A stretch of 64,000 bases of DNA from Maniola hyperantus (Eukaryota; Arthropoda; Insecta; Lepidoptera; Nymphalidae): NCBI RefSeq assembly GCF_902806685.2, contig NC_048548.1, positions 14,658,557 to 14,722,556 of the forward strand, given 5' to 3'. The notes under the pieces were generated by a model. That model saw only the letters and a program-made list of their open reading frames with translations. It made no database searches and was not told the DNA's origin. Positions 1-11,225 of the stretch are shown here, one piece after another; position 1 is the first letter of the stretch; every line of letters begins with the position of its first letter. The position numbers were made by a program, and so were the translations under genes.

Positions 1-20
1 GTTCATGACTAACTTCGAAT

Positions 21-352
21 CGACCTCCCAGGCGCAGTGGTAAACGCTGTTGTCTTATTAGTGGGAGGTCCCGAGTTCGATTCCCAGCAGCGGTTTGGAA
101 TTTTATAATTCCTACTGGTCTGGTCTGGTGGGAGACTTCGGCCGAGGCTAGTTACCACCCTAACGGCAAAACCGTGTCGCTAAGCGATTTAGCGTTCCAG
201 TACGATGCCGTGTAAGAAACCAAAGGGGTGTGGGTGTAATAAAAACTGCGATACCGCTTCCAGATTAGCCCGCTTTCATCTCAGACCGCATCATTACTTA
301 CCATCAGGTGAGATTGCAGTCAAGGGCTAACTTGTATCTGAATAAAAAAAAA
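21..352 (+). mobile_element. tRNA-derived SINE, family a, full length
   Basis: The Pol III head has an A-box-like GGCGCAGTGGTAAACGC and a B box GAGTTCGATTCCC near 74-86. The body shares GCCGAGGCTAGTTACCACC and the tail GATTGCAGTCAAGGGCTAAC with copies at 5775, 46651 and 48236. Ends in an A-rich run. Confidence 0.8.
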
Positions 353-439
353 GAATCTACTAACTTTAACATCAAATCAAATAAACTCCGGAGTAAGGAC
401 CGGCTTGTCAAGATCAATTTTCCAATGAGTTATTACCAT

Positions 440-660
440 TGACTTATATATTACTTCGTATGGACAGGGCTATTAAACAAAGAAAATGGCACCGACTCAG
501 TGGTGCTTTAGCACCAATGCAACCTCAGTGACGTCTGGATTTCAAACGGGTCGTCCATTAGTATCTAAGAGGTGGCGCTGATTTATTTGGTTCCAAAACC
601 GTGAAAAATTTTGTTTGCTTGACCATATCTTGTCATTTATATCGATGGTTATTACACTTG
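440..660. repeat. Interspersed repeat R10
   Basis: ACTTATATATTACTTCGTAT, then CAGTGACGTCTGGATTTCAA and GAGGTGGCGCTGATTTATTT. Inverted copy at 28432-28680, partial at 39488-39560. Intron 4 of gene A. Confidence 0.6.
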
Positions 661-1200
661 TGCCCTTTAAGTGACATTGGGCAGCCGATTCGAAAATTAT
701 CTCGTGTTTGAATCAAAACGACACCAAAAACCACAATAGAAGGCCGACAAAAACATTAAATAATTTTCTGATTATGATTAATGAATATTTTATTTTATTC
801 AGATACAAGGACGAAGTCGCGAGCATAAACTAGTTAAAAAATATGTATTAAGTAGATACCTACTTACGTCAGATTTTTTTACAAGTCATATTTAGATTAG
901 TATCGATAAGATATATTATAAAGAAAGTTAAATTAATAGTCGTGGGTCATCGATTGAAAGCTTAAATGCGAAGGTTACTGAATTACGTAAAGTTATCAGT
1001 GATCTGATAACATGAATTATAACACCCACAACTATGTCCATATTTGATACTAAATACTCTAAAACTCCTAAATATGTCCAAATGGCTCTTATCAATAGAC
1101 ATATTTTATTATAATCATTATCTTACATCTCATAATAAACATCATAACAACCTTTTTTTACAACGATAAAGCATTTCGTACGATATTCAGTATTTAATAA
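661..1200. other. Gene A intron 4, no feature seen
   Basis: AT-rich unique-looking sequence. One short match to Helitron 3' ends (GACGAAGTCGCGAGC near 812) is all that is recognisable. The following 1310-1511 shares TTACGAGTGGCAGCGGCCAT and TGTGCTTCAAATGAGGGGTT with 15927-16010. Confidence 0.5.
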
Positions 1201-1309
1201 TAGGTAGGTATCCTACCTACATAATAATAGGTAGGTATCCTACCTACATAATAATAGGTAGGTATCCTACCTACATAATAATAGGTAGGTATCCTACCTA
1301 CATAATAAT
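1201..1309. repeat. Four tandem 27-bp hairpin units
   Basis: Four consecutive copies of a 27-bp unit at 1201, 1228, 1255 and 1282. Each contains TAGGTAGG-TAT-CCTACCTA, a perfect 8-bp stem with a 3-nt loop, separated by CATAATAA. Lies in intron 4 of gene A. Confidence 0.9.
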
Positions 1310-1511
1310 CCGAGTAATTACGAGTGGCAGCGGCCATGTAATTGCGTTTTGAAGTCATACTTGTGCTTCAAATGAGGGGTTTGATTCGTTTTGACCTTCA
1401 CCTTGCAACTCAAAGCATTGTCAGGGTTCCATAATCCGTACCCAAAGGGCGCTATCCGTCCGTCTGTCTGTCAGCGGGCTGTAGGTATCTCATGAACCGT
1501 AATATCCATAT

Positions 1512-1725
1512 TCCATACTAATATTATAAATGCGAAAGTGTGTCTGTCTGTCTGTCTGCTAGCTTTTCACGGCCCAACAGTTCAACCGATTTTGATGAAG
1601 TTTGGTACAGAGTTAGCTTACATCCCCGGGAAGGACATAGGCTACTTTTTATCCCGGAAAATTAAAGGGTTCCCACAGGATTTTTAACCTAAATCCACGC
1701 GGACGAAGGCGCGGGCATCATCTAG
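1512..1725 (+). mobile_element. Helitron-like non-autonomous repeat, type 1
   Basis: Starts TCCATACTAATATTAT, has a (GTCT)n run, and ends CGGGCATCATCTAG before T. The 3' end has the small hairpin CGCGGAC-GAA-GGCGCG expected of Helitrons. In intron 4 of gene A. Confidence 0.7.
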
Positions 1726-1763
1726 TTATTAAATATAATAAATCAGGATCTAATTAGAAGTAT

Positions 1764-2125
1764 ACAGGGTGTAACTAGAACGTTGGCAAATACTAAGACA
1801 GGTGATACACCTACAGATGATTACTGATATGCCACAAAAAAAACGCAAAGAAACTATAAAAAAATCCTATAATATTGTAAAAGTTTACGATAAATTGCAA
1901 TTAAAACATCTGACTGGCGCTAGAAGTCAACGAACGTTGGGAAAGTAGATCACTCGGAGTCAATGCCGCGTCGTAGGCGGGGCATTGACCCGAGTTTTAA
2001 ACGCCATACATAGCGGGTTTGAAAAATTCTAAATCACAAAAATTACAAAACGAGGCAAATAGTTATTGGTATTGGATTGTGTTTAGATAGTATGACAATA
2101 ACGCTAAGTTTTTGCTAGCGTTCGT
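1764..2125. mobile_element. MITE family M1
   Basis: AGGGTGTAACTAGAACG at the left and TTTTTGCTAGCGTTCG at the right. Contains TCAATGCCGCGTCGTAGGCG shared with 51660-51700. Ends 50 bp from exon 4 of gene A. Confidence 0.65.
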
Positions 2126-2174
2126 TACTGATGGAATCACTTACGAATAAACTTGAAGTCTAAAATAAAGTTAC

Positions 2175-4886
2175 CTTAGCAACTGCTGGACAGGCGGACA
2201 TAGCAAAGAATATCAGCATCTGTTTGAACTTGAAGGTAGCAGCCGTCTTGCCCATCTCGAAGAACTGGTTGTTCTCGTCGCTGTGGGAGTCCACCTTCAG
2301 CCCGAAGGCGCAGGACGCGATCACGTCGTTCGCGTAGCGCGCCGTCAGATCCTTGCAGTCCACGTCTATGGCCCCGTCTATGGGAATACAAACACTTGAA
2401 GATTATACTAGAACCTTTACTGCAACAAAATTGGTATCAGCTCAATTATCTACCACTGCAACAACATCAGCTTATTTATATAAGCTTATGCCCGCGACTT
2501 CGTCCGCGTGGACTACGCAAATTTCAAACCCCTTTTATACCCCCTTAGGGGTTGAATATTCAAAAAAACTTTCTTACATGCCAAATTTCGGCTCGATCCA
2601 TCCGGGTAACCACAGCAAAAACAGCCATATCAAACAAACAAAAAAACAAATGAATGTTTTATCAAAAGAATAATAAATCAAATCAACAAAAAATTTAAAA
2701 TCATAACAATAAATTATCTAAATGCGCACCGGAAATAAAAAACCGAGATCATAAAGTTCATTACAATTTACAACTAGTGTAAACATTAACATTTGATCGA
2801 GTACAGAATTTGAAACGCATTTGATGCTTATTGCTTAGGTATATCTTTACAATAGGTATTTACCCGGCTGAGTTTGTTGTGGGCTCTTCTCAGACCTGGG
2901 CGCGTTTGGAACCCTCGTAGCTTTAGTTTTAAGTTTGCGTTATAATTATCACCACTATATCTTACAAATCTAACACTATACCAGACAATCAATAAGAGTA
3001 ATTTATTACCTATTTTGAATAAATCATTTGACTTTGACTTTGAGTTTGACATAGTCTATTACTGAACAAATTAGATGAGAAGGATTTGGCCAATTATGGA
3101 AAACTCTCCGGCATGCAGGTTTCCTCACTATAGTATATTCCTCCACCGTTCAAGAAATATATATTTAATTATTTAAAATTGAATAGATTGAGTAAACTTA
3201 GTTGTACCTATCAGTTGCAATTTCAGGAACTTACTCTCAGACTCCTTAATCTTCTTTTTCAGCGCTCGAATCATCTGCTCTCCAACTTCTTCCATGAAGG
3301 GAACCATCAGTTTTATCTTCGAGCTGGTGAACGCTGGGCTCAAAGTTGATCTCATGTCTTTCCATTCCTGACCTAAAAATTTCAAAAATTTTGAACCTCG
3401 GATAAACTGAGATATAATCAATCAAATCCTGATCTAGAACGTCTAATGCTTATGCATATGTTGTTTTCTTCTCGGATTTTGTTATCCGATTATCCTCAAA
3501 CATCAAGGTAAAAAATGATTTGGCAAAATATGGAACCTGGACATCCAACTTCAAAACGCGTCCGCAATAGTATTTTTCATACAATATTTTTTATCGATAC
3601 TGTAAATGAAAAATGAACTGTCAAAACATTTTTTGTCCACGTCGATCCTTTATAGACTATCTCCATGAACCGTGCTAGGAAAACCATATTTTGACATTGT
3701 GCAGTCATTAAATGATTGCTGCAGGCAATTCGCAATCGAGCAGCTGATCAACTACCCTGTCAAACATCGGATAATTTAAGTATTAATCATAGAGATAGGT
3801 ATTAATTAATTCAATTTCATTCAATCAATTAAAGTACAAATTTTTAAAAGACGGCATCTTTCAATAGACATGTTTGTTTAAAATAATCAAATCCACATTA
3901 ACTTCAGAATACATTGAAACAAATGTTGGCTTGCTTTTCTTGTTTCCATTAAAATCATTTAAAAAGTTCACCTTTCAGAGAGAATAGATTTCTTGCGAAG
4001 AGCGGTTCGGCTTTATCATCAGTGAAATTACGATGGTCAAGGAAGTGCTCGAAATCCTTTATTGTAATCTTCTTCACTAGATCTAGGTCTCGAATCAATA
4101 AAATTGGCTTCACGAACTCATAACGGCCGATGAATCTTTAAGAAAAAAAAACATTTGAAAAGAACAACAATAATAAATAATCCAAAAAAAAATTGTTTCA
4201 TCTTGACTGCAATCTCACCGGGACGACGGAAAAGGGCTAACTTAAAAGAGTATGATAGTTTTCCTATCATCGATTTTTACCCGGCATTATCCCGGAACGC
4301 TATATCGTTTGGTGGCACGTCTTTGCTCTTAAGATAATAATTAGCCGTAGTTTCCGCCTTTCACGTATCTTCCACCAGACCAACCATCTTCTGGCAAAGA
4401 TGCCAAATTTAATTAAGCTCCCCAAACCAAAGTAACCGACGTAGCACAACGGGTTGTGAAGCGGAGAGCCAATGGCCACGGCACATGCTTAGTTCGAAGA
4501 ACCGATAGATGTTCGCGTCAAGATGCTGGAGATCTCACAATGGAAAGCGCAACACTGGCAGATCAGGCAGATGACATCAAACCCAGGAAGCCGCTGGATT
4601 TAGACGACTCAAGCCCATGGAATGGGCGTCTATTGGTTGAAGTCGATGACTATGAAACAAGTTCAAAACATAGATCTTTCACTAACCGTTCTTCTGGAAA
4701 AGAATCATAGCTCCTGTCCAGGTCAGCGCTAAAGTTGTCGATGCGCAGAACGATCCTTGCCATGTTGCCGAAGAATGGGATTGGTTTGAAATGCTTGACC
4801 CCATATTCACTGAAGCGGGAGTAGATTTGTCTGAAGTACAGTAGTACCACCGCTATGAATACGACCACCCATATCAAGAGAATCAT
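2175..4886 (-). CDS. CYP9A: Gene A: CYP9A-like cytochrome P450, exons 1-4 (3' part off left edge)
   Basis: Microsomal P450 monooxygenase, N-terminal 235 residues. Coding exons on the minus strand: 4687-4886 (ATG at 4884-4886), 3972-4135, 3235-3372 and 2175-2377, each bounded by AG/GT with phase preserved. Exon 1 gives a membrane anchor (MILLIWVVVFIAVVLLYF), then the hinge and PIPFFGNM. Exon 3 carries the helix C WxxxR (EWKDMR). Exon 4 holds YANDVIASCAFGLKVDS, typical of insect CYP9. Exon lengths 200/164/138/203 match the paralogues to the right. No exon 5 is visible in 1-2174, so the gene continues past the left edge. A TTACAG acceptor sits directly before AAAATG, implying a 5'UTR intron; the matching non-coding exon is near 8185. 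Family certain, subfamily by resemblance from memory. Substrate unknown. Confidence 0.9.
2482..2606 (-). mobile_element. Helitron-like repeat, type 2, fragment
   Basis: CTTATGCCCGCGACTTCGTC to CGGCTCGATCCATCCG. In intron 3 of gene A. Confidence 0.55.
2607..3234. other. Gene A intron 3, right part
   Basis: AT-rich. 2670-2760 (AAATGCGCACCGGAAATAAA) closely matches 16905-16985 in the same intron of gene B, which supports tandem duplication. A SINE b fragment lies near 3075-3140. Confidence 0.5.
3373..3971. other. Gene A intron 2
   Basis: No mobile element recognised. Right part (3840-3960) matches gene B 17710-17860 (ACATGTTTGTTGAAAATAAT type), i.e. shared ancestral intron. Confidence 0.5.
4197..4345 (-). 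mobile_element. SINE family a tail fragment
   Basis: Degenerate match to the CTTGACTGCAATCTCACC end of family a. In intron 1 of gene A. Confidence 0.5.
4426..4640 (+). mobile_element. RTE-type LINE 3' fragment, decayed
   Basis: DNA-level match to GTAACCGACGTAGCACAACG and following sequence of the 44672 copy. In intron 1 of gene A, next to exon 1. Confidence 0.6.
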
Positions 4887-5008
4887 TTTCTGTAACAAAT
4901 ACAAAATGGGGGGTGTAATAAAAATGGTGATGCTCTACATCTTCAATCGCGAAATCTTTTACCGACTGCTAGGTAGGTACTTTAAAAAATAACAATATGG
5001 ACGGTTTA

Positions 5009-5241
5009 TCAGTACCCTTATTATAAATGCAAAAGTGTGTTTGTTTGTTGGTTTGTTGTTTTATTGGTTTGTTGGTTTGTCCTTCAATCACGTCGCAACG
5101 GATTGACGTGATTTTTTGCATGGGTAAAGTCAAAGACCTGGAAAGTGACATAGGCTACTTTTAATCCCGGAAAATAAACGAGTTCCCGTGGGATTTTTAA
5201 AAACCTAATTCCACGCGGACACAGTCGCGGGCATCAGCTAG
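5009..5241 (+). mobile_element. Helitron-like repeat, type 1 (GTTT variant)
   Basis: Same ends as 1512-1725 (CAGCTAG), with a TTTG/TTGG run in place of GTCT. In the 5'UTR intron of gene A. Confidence 0.65.
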
Positions 5242-5774
5242 TATTTCTATAAGTCAGATTATAGTAGTATACGTATAAATTGAAATAATTTTCCAAATGA
5301 TAATGAAAGCTGTATCAAAATCGGTTGCGTAGGTTAAAACTTAGAAGAACTACCTACGTACTTGAACAGACAGACGCGGGTAACTTTGTTTTATACTATT
5401 TTGAGACTAGAGAGGAGAAGAAAAGACTGAGAAAAGGTAAATTTTGACTTCTATGTGAACATAAACATAGTTTGTTTACATTTCTTATAGCCTCAATTTT
5501 TCACTACCAAGATCAAAGTGTCCGGATTTAATAGAGCTAAAGTGGCCATAGTTAACCGATGACCTTGTGTTATTAGGAGTTAGGACAAATACAGGCCTTG
5601 ATGAGGTCAAATTGTCGGCACTTAAATAAAATGCTAGTATTTCTTGTAGTACGTAGTTCTAATAATCGTATTTTGAACAAGATTCTTGCTATGAGGAAAT
5701 ACAAATAGATCTGCGTAAGGTCATATTGTTACCACAGGTAGTTCACTCTGCCACTAGTGATTTATCAATTTATT

Positions 5775-6108
5775 TATTTTTTATTCAGATACAAGCCCTT
5801 GACTGCAATCTCACCTGGTGGTAAGTGACGATGCAGTCGAAGATGGAAACGGGCTAACCTGGAAGGGGTATGGCAGTTTTTAATAAACCCATGCCCCTTT
5901 GGTTTCTACACGGCATCGTACCGAAACGCTAAATAGCTTGGCGGCACGGCTTTGACGGTAGGGTGGTAACTATAGCCACGGCCGAAGCCTCCCACCAGAC
6001 CAGACCAGAAATTTAGAAATTATAAAATTCCAAATCCCTGCCAGGAATTGAACCCGGGACCTCCAACTAATAAGACCACAGCACTTACCACTGCGCCCGG
6101 GAGGTCGT
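5775..6108 (-). mobile_element. tRNA-derived SINE, family a
   Basis: Inverted copy of the 21-352 element; the B box reads GGTTCAATTCCTG on the minus strand. In the 5'UTR intron of gene A. Confidence 0.8.
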
Positions 6109-6115
6109 CAAAATT

Positions 6116-6335
6116 ACTAATATAAAACGAAAAGGTGACTGACTGACTGATCTATCAACGCACAGCTCAAAAGTCAAACTACTGGTCGGATCGGACTGAA
6201 ATTTGGCATGCAGATAGCTATTATGACATAGGTATCCGCTAAGAAATGATTTTTGAAAATTAAACCCCTAAAGGGGTAAAATAGGGGTTTGAAATTTGTG
6301 TAGTCCACGCGGACGAAGTCGCGAGCATAAGCTAG
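6116..6335 (+). mobile_element. Helitron-like repeat, type 2
   Basis: Type 2 starts with AAAAGGTGACTGACTG, has ATGCAGATAGCTATTATGAC in the middle, and ends CGCGGACGAAGTCGCG...AAGCTAG. It shares the 3' hairpin with type 1. Confidence 0.7.
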
Positions 6336-6638
6336 TTACTAATAAGTGGGTACTTGTTTTGATCTAATAATATTTAATCATATTATTTGTAACAGGATCT
6401 TGTAAAGATCCTACTTCATATTATCTATTGTGTCCTATGACATATTTATATTATATTTATATATTATATTATCTTTGATAAGCGAATCACTGTATTTAAG
6501 TTAATAATCTTCTTATCTGCCTACTCTGTAATTATAGTTGTTGCTTTTATATTGTTATACTAGCTCGTTGCCATGGCTTGTCATGGATGGCCATCTCACA
6601 GGATTAGCTTTTAGTGAAATCTTGGATTTAATTCATTA

Positions 6639-6856
6639 TCTAAATACATATAAAAAGGAGAAGGTGACTCATCAGTCGATCTATCAACGCACAGCTCAAA
6701 CTACTGGACGGATCGGGCTAAAATTTTGCATACAGATAGCTATTATGACGTAGGCATCCGCTAAGAAAGGATTTTTGAAAATTCAACCCCTAAGGGGGTG
6801 AAATAGGGGTTCGAAATTTGTGTAGTCCACGCGGACGAAGTCGCGAGCAAACGCTA
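6639..6856 (+). mobile_element. Helitron-like repeat, type 2
   Basis: Starts TCTAAATACATATAAAAAGG and ends ACGCTAG. Second copy within 600 bp, same orientation as 6116-6335. Confidence 0.7.
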
Positions 6857-7129
6857 GTTTAAAATAAATTTAAAACTTCTCTACACGGTAATCGTTAATC
6901 GAATAATATGTATTCTAACAGTAGTTTTTTTTCAATTTTCTCTTAAATAATAATAATAATAATGTTAGGCGATTTTGTTTACATGATCTTGCATAGGTAG
7001 TTATCTGTGGTAGTTATTTTGACGGCACCACAGACGTAAGACCCATTTCAGTTCATTGGATAATAGCGAAAATACCTTACTTCCTCTCTACGGTCTGCCA
7101 GTGGACAGTGATATGTTTTATGATCTTAA

Positions 7130-7545
7130 AACACCGGTCGAGTGCAAGCCTGACTCGCGCACCGAGGGTTCCGTACTGCAGTCGTATTTTTTCGACATTT
7201 TGCACGACAAATCAAAATAAAATAAAAATCTGTTTCTGAATGTACATGTAAAATAAAATCCCATGATACCCCACTTGGTATAGTAATCTTATTTTAAAAG
7301 TTGAAAATACTAATTATTTGTTCAAAACACATTTTAATTTTTGTTTAGTGATGTAACCACAAAATCACGGTTTTCAGATTTTTCCCCTAATGTCTGCTAT
7401 AAGACCTACCTACCTGCCAAATTTCATGATTCTAAGTCAACGGGAAGTACCCTGTAGGTTTCTTGACAAACCGACAGACAGACAGACAACAAAGTGATCC
7501 AATAAGGGTTCCGCTTTTTCTTTTGAGGTACGGAATCCTAAAAAG
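7130..7545. repeat. Interspersed repeat R6 (TTCCGTAC ... ACGGAATCC)
   Basis: Contains CCCACTTGGTATAGT and CATTTTAATTTTTG, ending with a CAGACAGACAGAC run and GAGGTACGGAATCC. Copies at 58163-58600 (inverted), 52030-52545, 50080-50240 and 44625-44665. Class unknown. Confidence 0.6.
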
Positions 7546-7719
7546 TAAATAGCAAACAGTTGAAGTTATTCACATAATTTTTAGTATAGTTTTAATTTCT
7601 ACCCTAAATCCTACATTATAGAGTTCAACTGTTCCTTGTTGTGATGAACTTGGCCGTCAGAATGGATTAACATACTATTATTATGTAATTTAAACTGTGT
7701 TATTAGTTATTATTATCAA

Positions 7720-7925
7720 CTAGCTGATGCCCGCGACTTCGTCCGCGTGGAATTATGTTTTTAAAAATCCCGTGGGAACTCTTTGATTTTTCAGAATAAA
7801 ATGTCACTCTCCAGGTCTTTATTTATATCCATGCGAAAAATCACGTCAATCCGTTGCACCGTTGCGACGTGGTTGAAAGACAAACCAACAAACAAACACA
7901 CTTTCGCATTTATAATAAGGGTAGG
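7720..7925 (-). mobile_element. Helitron-like repeat, type 1
   Basis: Inverted copy from CTAGCTGATGCCCGCGACTT to CATTTATAATAAGGG. Confidence 0.65.
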
Positions 7926-8184
7926 TACTGATAACAACAAATATTATTTGATAAAATATTTGAAATACTTAAATGGACAATAACTGTCCATAGTAATAAA
8001 ACAATTTTATTTTTATTTATTTTCAATGACCTAAGTTTATTAAATAGTTTTTAAGTATATCCTTCTTTAAAAATGTATTTTATTATAATTTAACACTGAC
8101 TATAAATTTTTAAATTACATTTATGATTAATTAATACACTACAAAAACAAACAATGTTATTTATAAAATATATAAAAAACTCAC

Positions 8185-8312
8185 CTTGCTTAATTTTTCC
8201 TCTATTACGGTAAAAGTAATTTATAATTACTTATTATCTCGCAATATAGTTACACAGTTAAGGTCAATTCTAAGGTCACAAACACTGTACGAAACCTGTT
8301 CCTAATACGGAA
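8185..8312 (-). other. Gene A non-coding 5' exon
   Basis: The minus strand has a strong donor (AAG|GTGAGT; exon edge at 8185) that would splice to the acceptor at 4890, three bases before the gene A ATG. The segment is clearly related to 27482-27590 upstream of gene B, sharing the block TTTCGTACAGTGTTTGT and AGAGGAAAAATT next to the donor. The right edge is set only by a TATA box about 30 bp away. It is inferred from conservation and splice signals, not from transcript data. Confidence 0.6.
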
Positions 8313-8460
8313 TACGTCACCTCGCGACGGAGGATGAAGTTTTATATCAATTCATCGACATACTATACTACACTCTACACTACATACTACGCATATTGTA
8401 TGACTCAAAATATGTACTATGCGTTTCCATTGTGAAGACCGTCGTACAGGTCTTGTGAAC
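8313..8460 (-). promoter_or_regulatory. Gene A core promoter and upstream block
   Basis: Minus strand TATAAAA at 8340-8346, followed downstream by CGTCGCGAGGTGACGTA (TGACGTA resembles a CRE/ATF half site). The same sequence, with TATACAA in place of TATAAAA, lies before gene B at 27580-27623. The block 8347-8455 also reappears upstream of gene B but split by insertions. Conservation between two promoters in repeat-filled DNA suggests constraint or recent duplication; which factor binds is unknown. Confidence 0.5.
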
Positions 8461-9540
8461 CTTTCAAACTTATAATATATCACTTACCTTTATAAGAATT
8501 TCCACATTTGACTATTTATATTTTCAAAGAAAATCTAATAAATGAAGTAGATACAAAATTTAAAATGAAGTGCAATAAAGAAGTTTACTGAAACGGAGAA
8601 GAAGAAGAAGAAAATAAGTTATTAACATAATATCACTACTTATTACTCTATACTATTATAAATAAATACGGGTGTATTTGTGTGTTAGTTTGTCTTTCAA
8701 TCATTACGTAACGAAGCAACGTGATTTTTGCATGGATATTAGATTTATTCAGCAATATAAATGATTATGCTTGAGGCTTGTTGGTTTAATGCTCCAGGTG
8801 GAATAACTTACTCTCAGGATTAGATGTGTGGCGCAATTATTATTTTCTTTGCGGATTACGGTGACGGCTCCAGCGAGGAAGATCAGCTAGAACTGTCAGG
8901 AGACGATCTGCAGCTGTTTCCCCCTATTTTTTTCTAAACTGCGCGAGAGACACTTCCAAAGTGGTAAAATGTGCCCCCCCCCTGTAACTTCTAAAATAAG
9001 AAAATAAAACTAAAAAAAAATATGATGTTCATTATCTACTATGCAAACTTCCACCGAAAATTGGTTTGAACGAAATCTAGTAAGTAGTTTTTGATTTATC
9101 GTGCAAAATGTCTATAAAATACGATTGTAGTACTTACGGACCTCTCAGTGCGCGAGTCTGATTCGCACTTGGCCGGGTTATTTTTCTTACGCCTAGGTAA
9201 GTCCACACGGATTAAGTCGAGGGCATCCTTAAATAGTTTCTTTGAATATTATGGATATTATGGTCTTCACAATTGAAACGCATAGTACAATACCAGGATC
9301 TCTATACGTATACACGTGTGATAATTATCAAAATACTTCAATCACTTATCATTAAAATACCTATTATGATAATAATATTATTGTGTTTTCCAAAATATAT
9401 AAGTCATTTACCCAAAAAATATTTTTAAGAGGCAATTGTCTAAATATAGTGTTTTATCTAACAAATAATTAATATGTTGTTATTTATATTGCACATTTTT
9501 GTTAACCATATTAGTTTATGCAATTCTTTCGCAATCAGTA
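8461..9540. other. Gene A distal upstream region, shared with gene B
   Basis: 8470-8540 and 9250-9400 match 29785-29870 and 29865-30005 upstream of gene B. GGTCTTCACAATTGAAACGC at 9259 is the inverse of a block at 8420-8450, an arrangement kept in both promoters. 9110-9185 is an R6 end. Confidence 0.5.
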
Positions 9541-9574
9541 TTTTAGTTCTGGTTCATGTCGTAATTAGTTTGAG

Positions 9575-9736
9575 AAGTCCCGCAAATTGCTATTGCGCAG
9601 TCCAACCATGTCCCATTAACATCGAAATGACGTTTTGACATCAGCCGAAACAAAAATATACCATCAGCTCGAAACTTCAGTCTAGTGCTGACGTCAATAA
9701 AATGGCAGCCACGCGTATTAGCAATTTGCGGGACTT
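9575..9736. mobile_element. MITE with perfect 18-bp terminal inverted repeats
   Basis: AAGTCCCGCAAATTGCTA at 9575-9592 and its exact complement at 9719-9736. No ORF. Between gene A promoter and gene B 3' end. Confidence 0.75.
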
Positions 9737-11225
9737 ATACCAATTATTGACTCTCCTGCCCCACCTTCGCACGTGTAGAAATTCTGAAACTGACCTGGAT
9801 TAAGTTTACGTTATAAACATGACGAAACCTCATAGTAAGGTAAATATACGCATACGTATAGTGCGTACATTATGAGATCTCACTCGCCATTTTAGCTCTA
9901 TGTGTCAACTTTCATGTCAAAAGTACGTTTCACCTAAAGAATTTTTAAGTATTGTAGGTACCTGGTATCAGTAGCTACCCATAATATTATAAATGGGAAA
10001 GTGTGTTTGTTTGTTGGTTTGTTGGTTTGTCCTTCAATCACGTCAAAACGGAGCAATGGATCGATGTGATTTTTTGCGTGCTTGCTTTAACGGTGAAGAA
10101 AATATCGTGAGGAAACCTGCATGCCAGAGAGTTCTCCGTAATGTTCTCAAAGGTGTGTGAACTCTACCAATCCGCACATGACCAGCGTGGTAGACTATGG
10201 CCAAAACCCTTCGCACTCTGAGAAGAGACCCGTGCTCTGTAGTGAGCCGGCGATGGGCTGAGCATGATGATGATGAATCACACCGCCATTCTAGCACCTA
10301 GTGGCGATCACACCGCCTATCGTTCTTTCGAACTATTTATTTCTTTCCACAATCTAGGTTCCATCTCAGATATTATTTATCATTTTGGATTCTTTATGTT
10401 GGATTCTAAAGGCTCTTCCCTTGTAAACATTAAAACACTTAAAACCAAAGTTAAAATTTATTAAATGAAAACATATTATGCAATTAAGGTACACGGCAAT
10501 CTATACTTCTATATCTTTCTATATCTATATATCTATATCTATACTTTATATTTAATATTAATATTAATTAATATAATTTAATATCTAATAAATTAATATT
10601 TATTATTTTCTATACTTAATATTATAAAGAGGTAATGTCGTTAAGTTTGTTTGTTGTGAACCGATTTTAAAAAATTCTTTCATCAGTAGAAAGCTTCATT
10701 ATTCCTGAGTGCAATAGGCTATATTTTATTTAAAAAAAAACTAGAGATCCCTTCGAAAATTGCAATAAAGTGAAAAAAGTCGTTTCATCTCTGAGCTTCC
10801 GTGGCGTACGCTGCCTAAATAGTTAAAGTTACACGAAAACAATGTTGAGAGGAATCGTTCCTCTTAAACAGCTCTTTAAAAAAGTCCGCAATAGCATATA
10901 TCTTAGATCTTTTACGGTAGGCTCACAATAACCATTTTTATGGTTTTGAAATGTGGTCTAAAACAAAGCTTTACTTTCGGAGGTTTTTTACTATCATAGT
11001 AAATCAAAATAAAATGATTTGTCATCTCAAGTATTTAATATAGACCAAAACTGCCCTGTGTATCATTTCAGACACTTTATTTATTACTAATTTTATTTAT
11101 TAGATGATGCCCGCGACTTCGTACGCGTGGATTCCTACTACTTAGTTGAAATTTTTTTGCAATACCTAAGTGAGTTCTGGACTCTTGTAGTGAACCACGT
11201 TGCAACGAGTAAACAATTTAACTTC
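9737..11225. other. Intergenic, gene A promoter to gene B 3' end
   Basis: Truncated Helitron type 1 (9980-10075), SINE b tail (10076-10275), type 5 fragment (10610-10735) and the CTTCGTACGCGTGG end at 11105-11135. Minus-strand AATAAA candidates at 11084-11102 lie about 130 bp after the gene B stop. The remainder is AT-rich with nothing recognisable. Confidence 0.45.
10076..10275 (+). mobile_element. SINE family b, 5'-truncated
   Basis: Carries only the body and ATGATGATGA tail of family b, abutting a truncated Helitron-like copy (9980-10075). Between genes A and B. A further short fragment lies near 3075-3140. Confidence 0.65.

Larger units (their letters stand above)
4890..8184 (-). other. 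Gene A 5'UTR intron
   Basis: About 3.3 kb. 4904-4974 is nearly identical to 19590-19660 upstream of gene B exon 1. The rest holds the SINE, Helitron-like and R6 copies listed separately; 5250-5770 and 7930-8180 show nothing recognisable. Confidence 0.5.

Noticed and set aside
2176..2391. Overlapping minus-strand ORF rich in Arg over exon 4 (also at 16250-16603)
   Set aside because: It is the alternative frame of exon 4 and carries no P450 motif.
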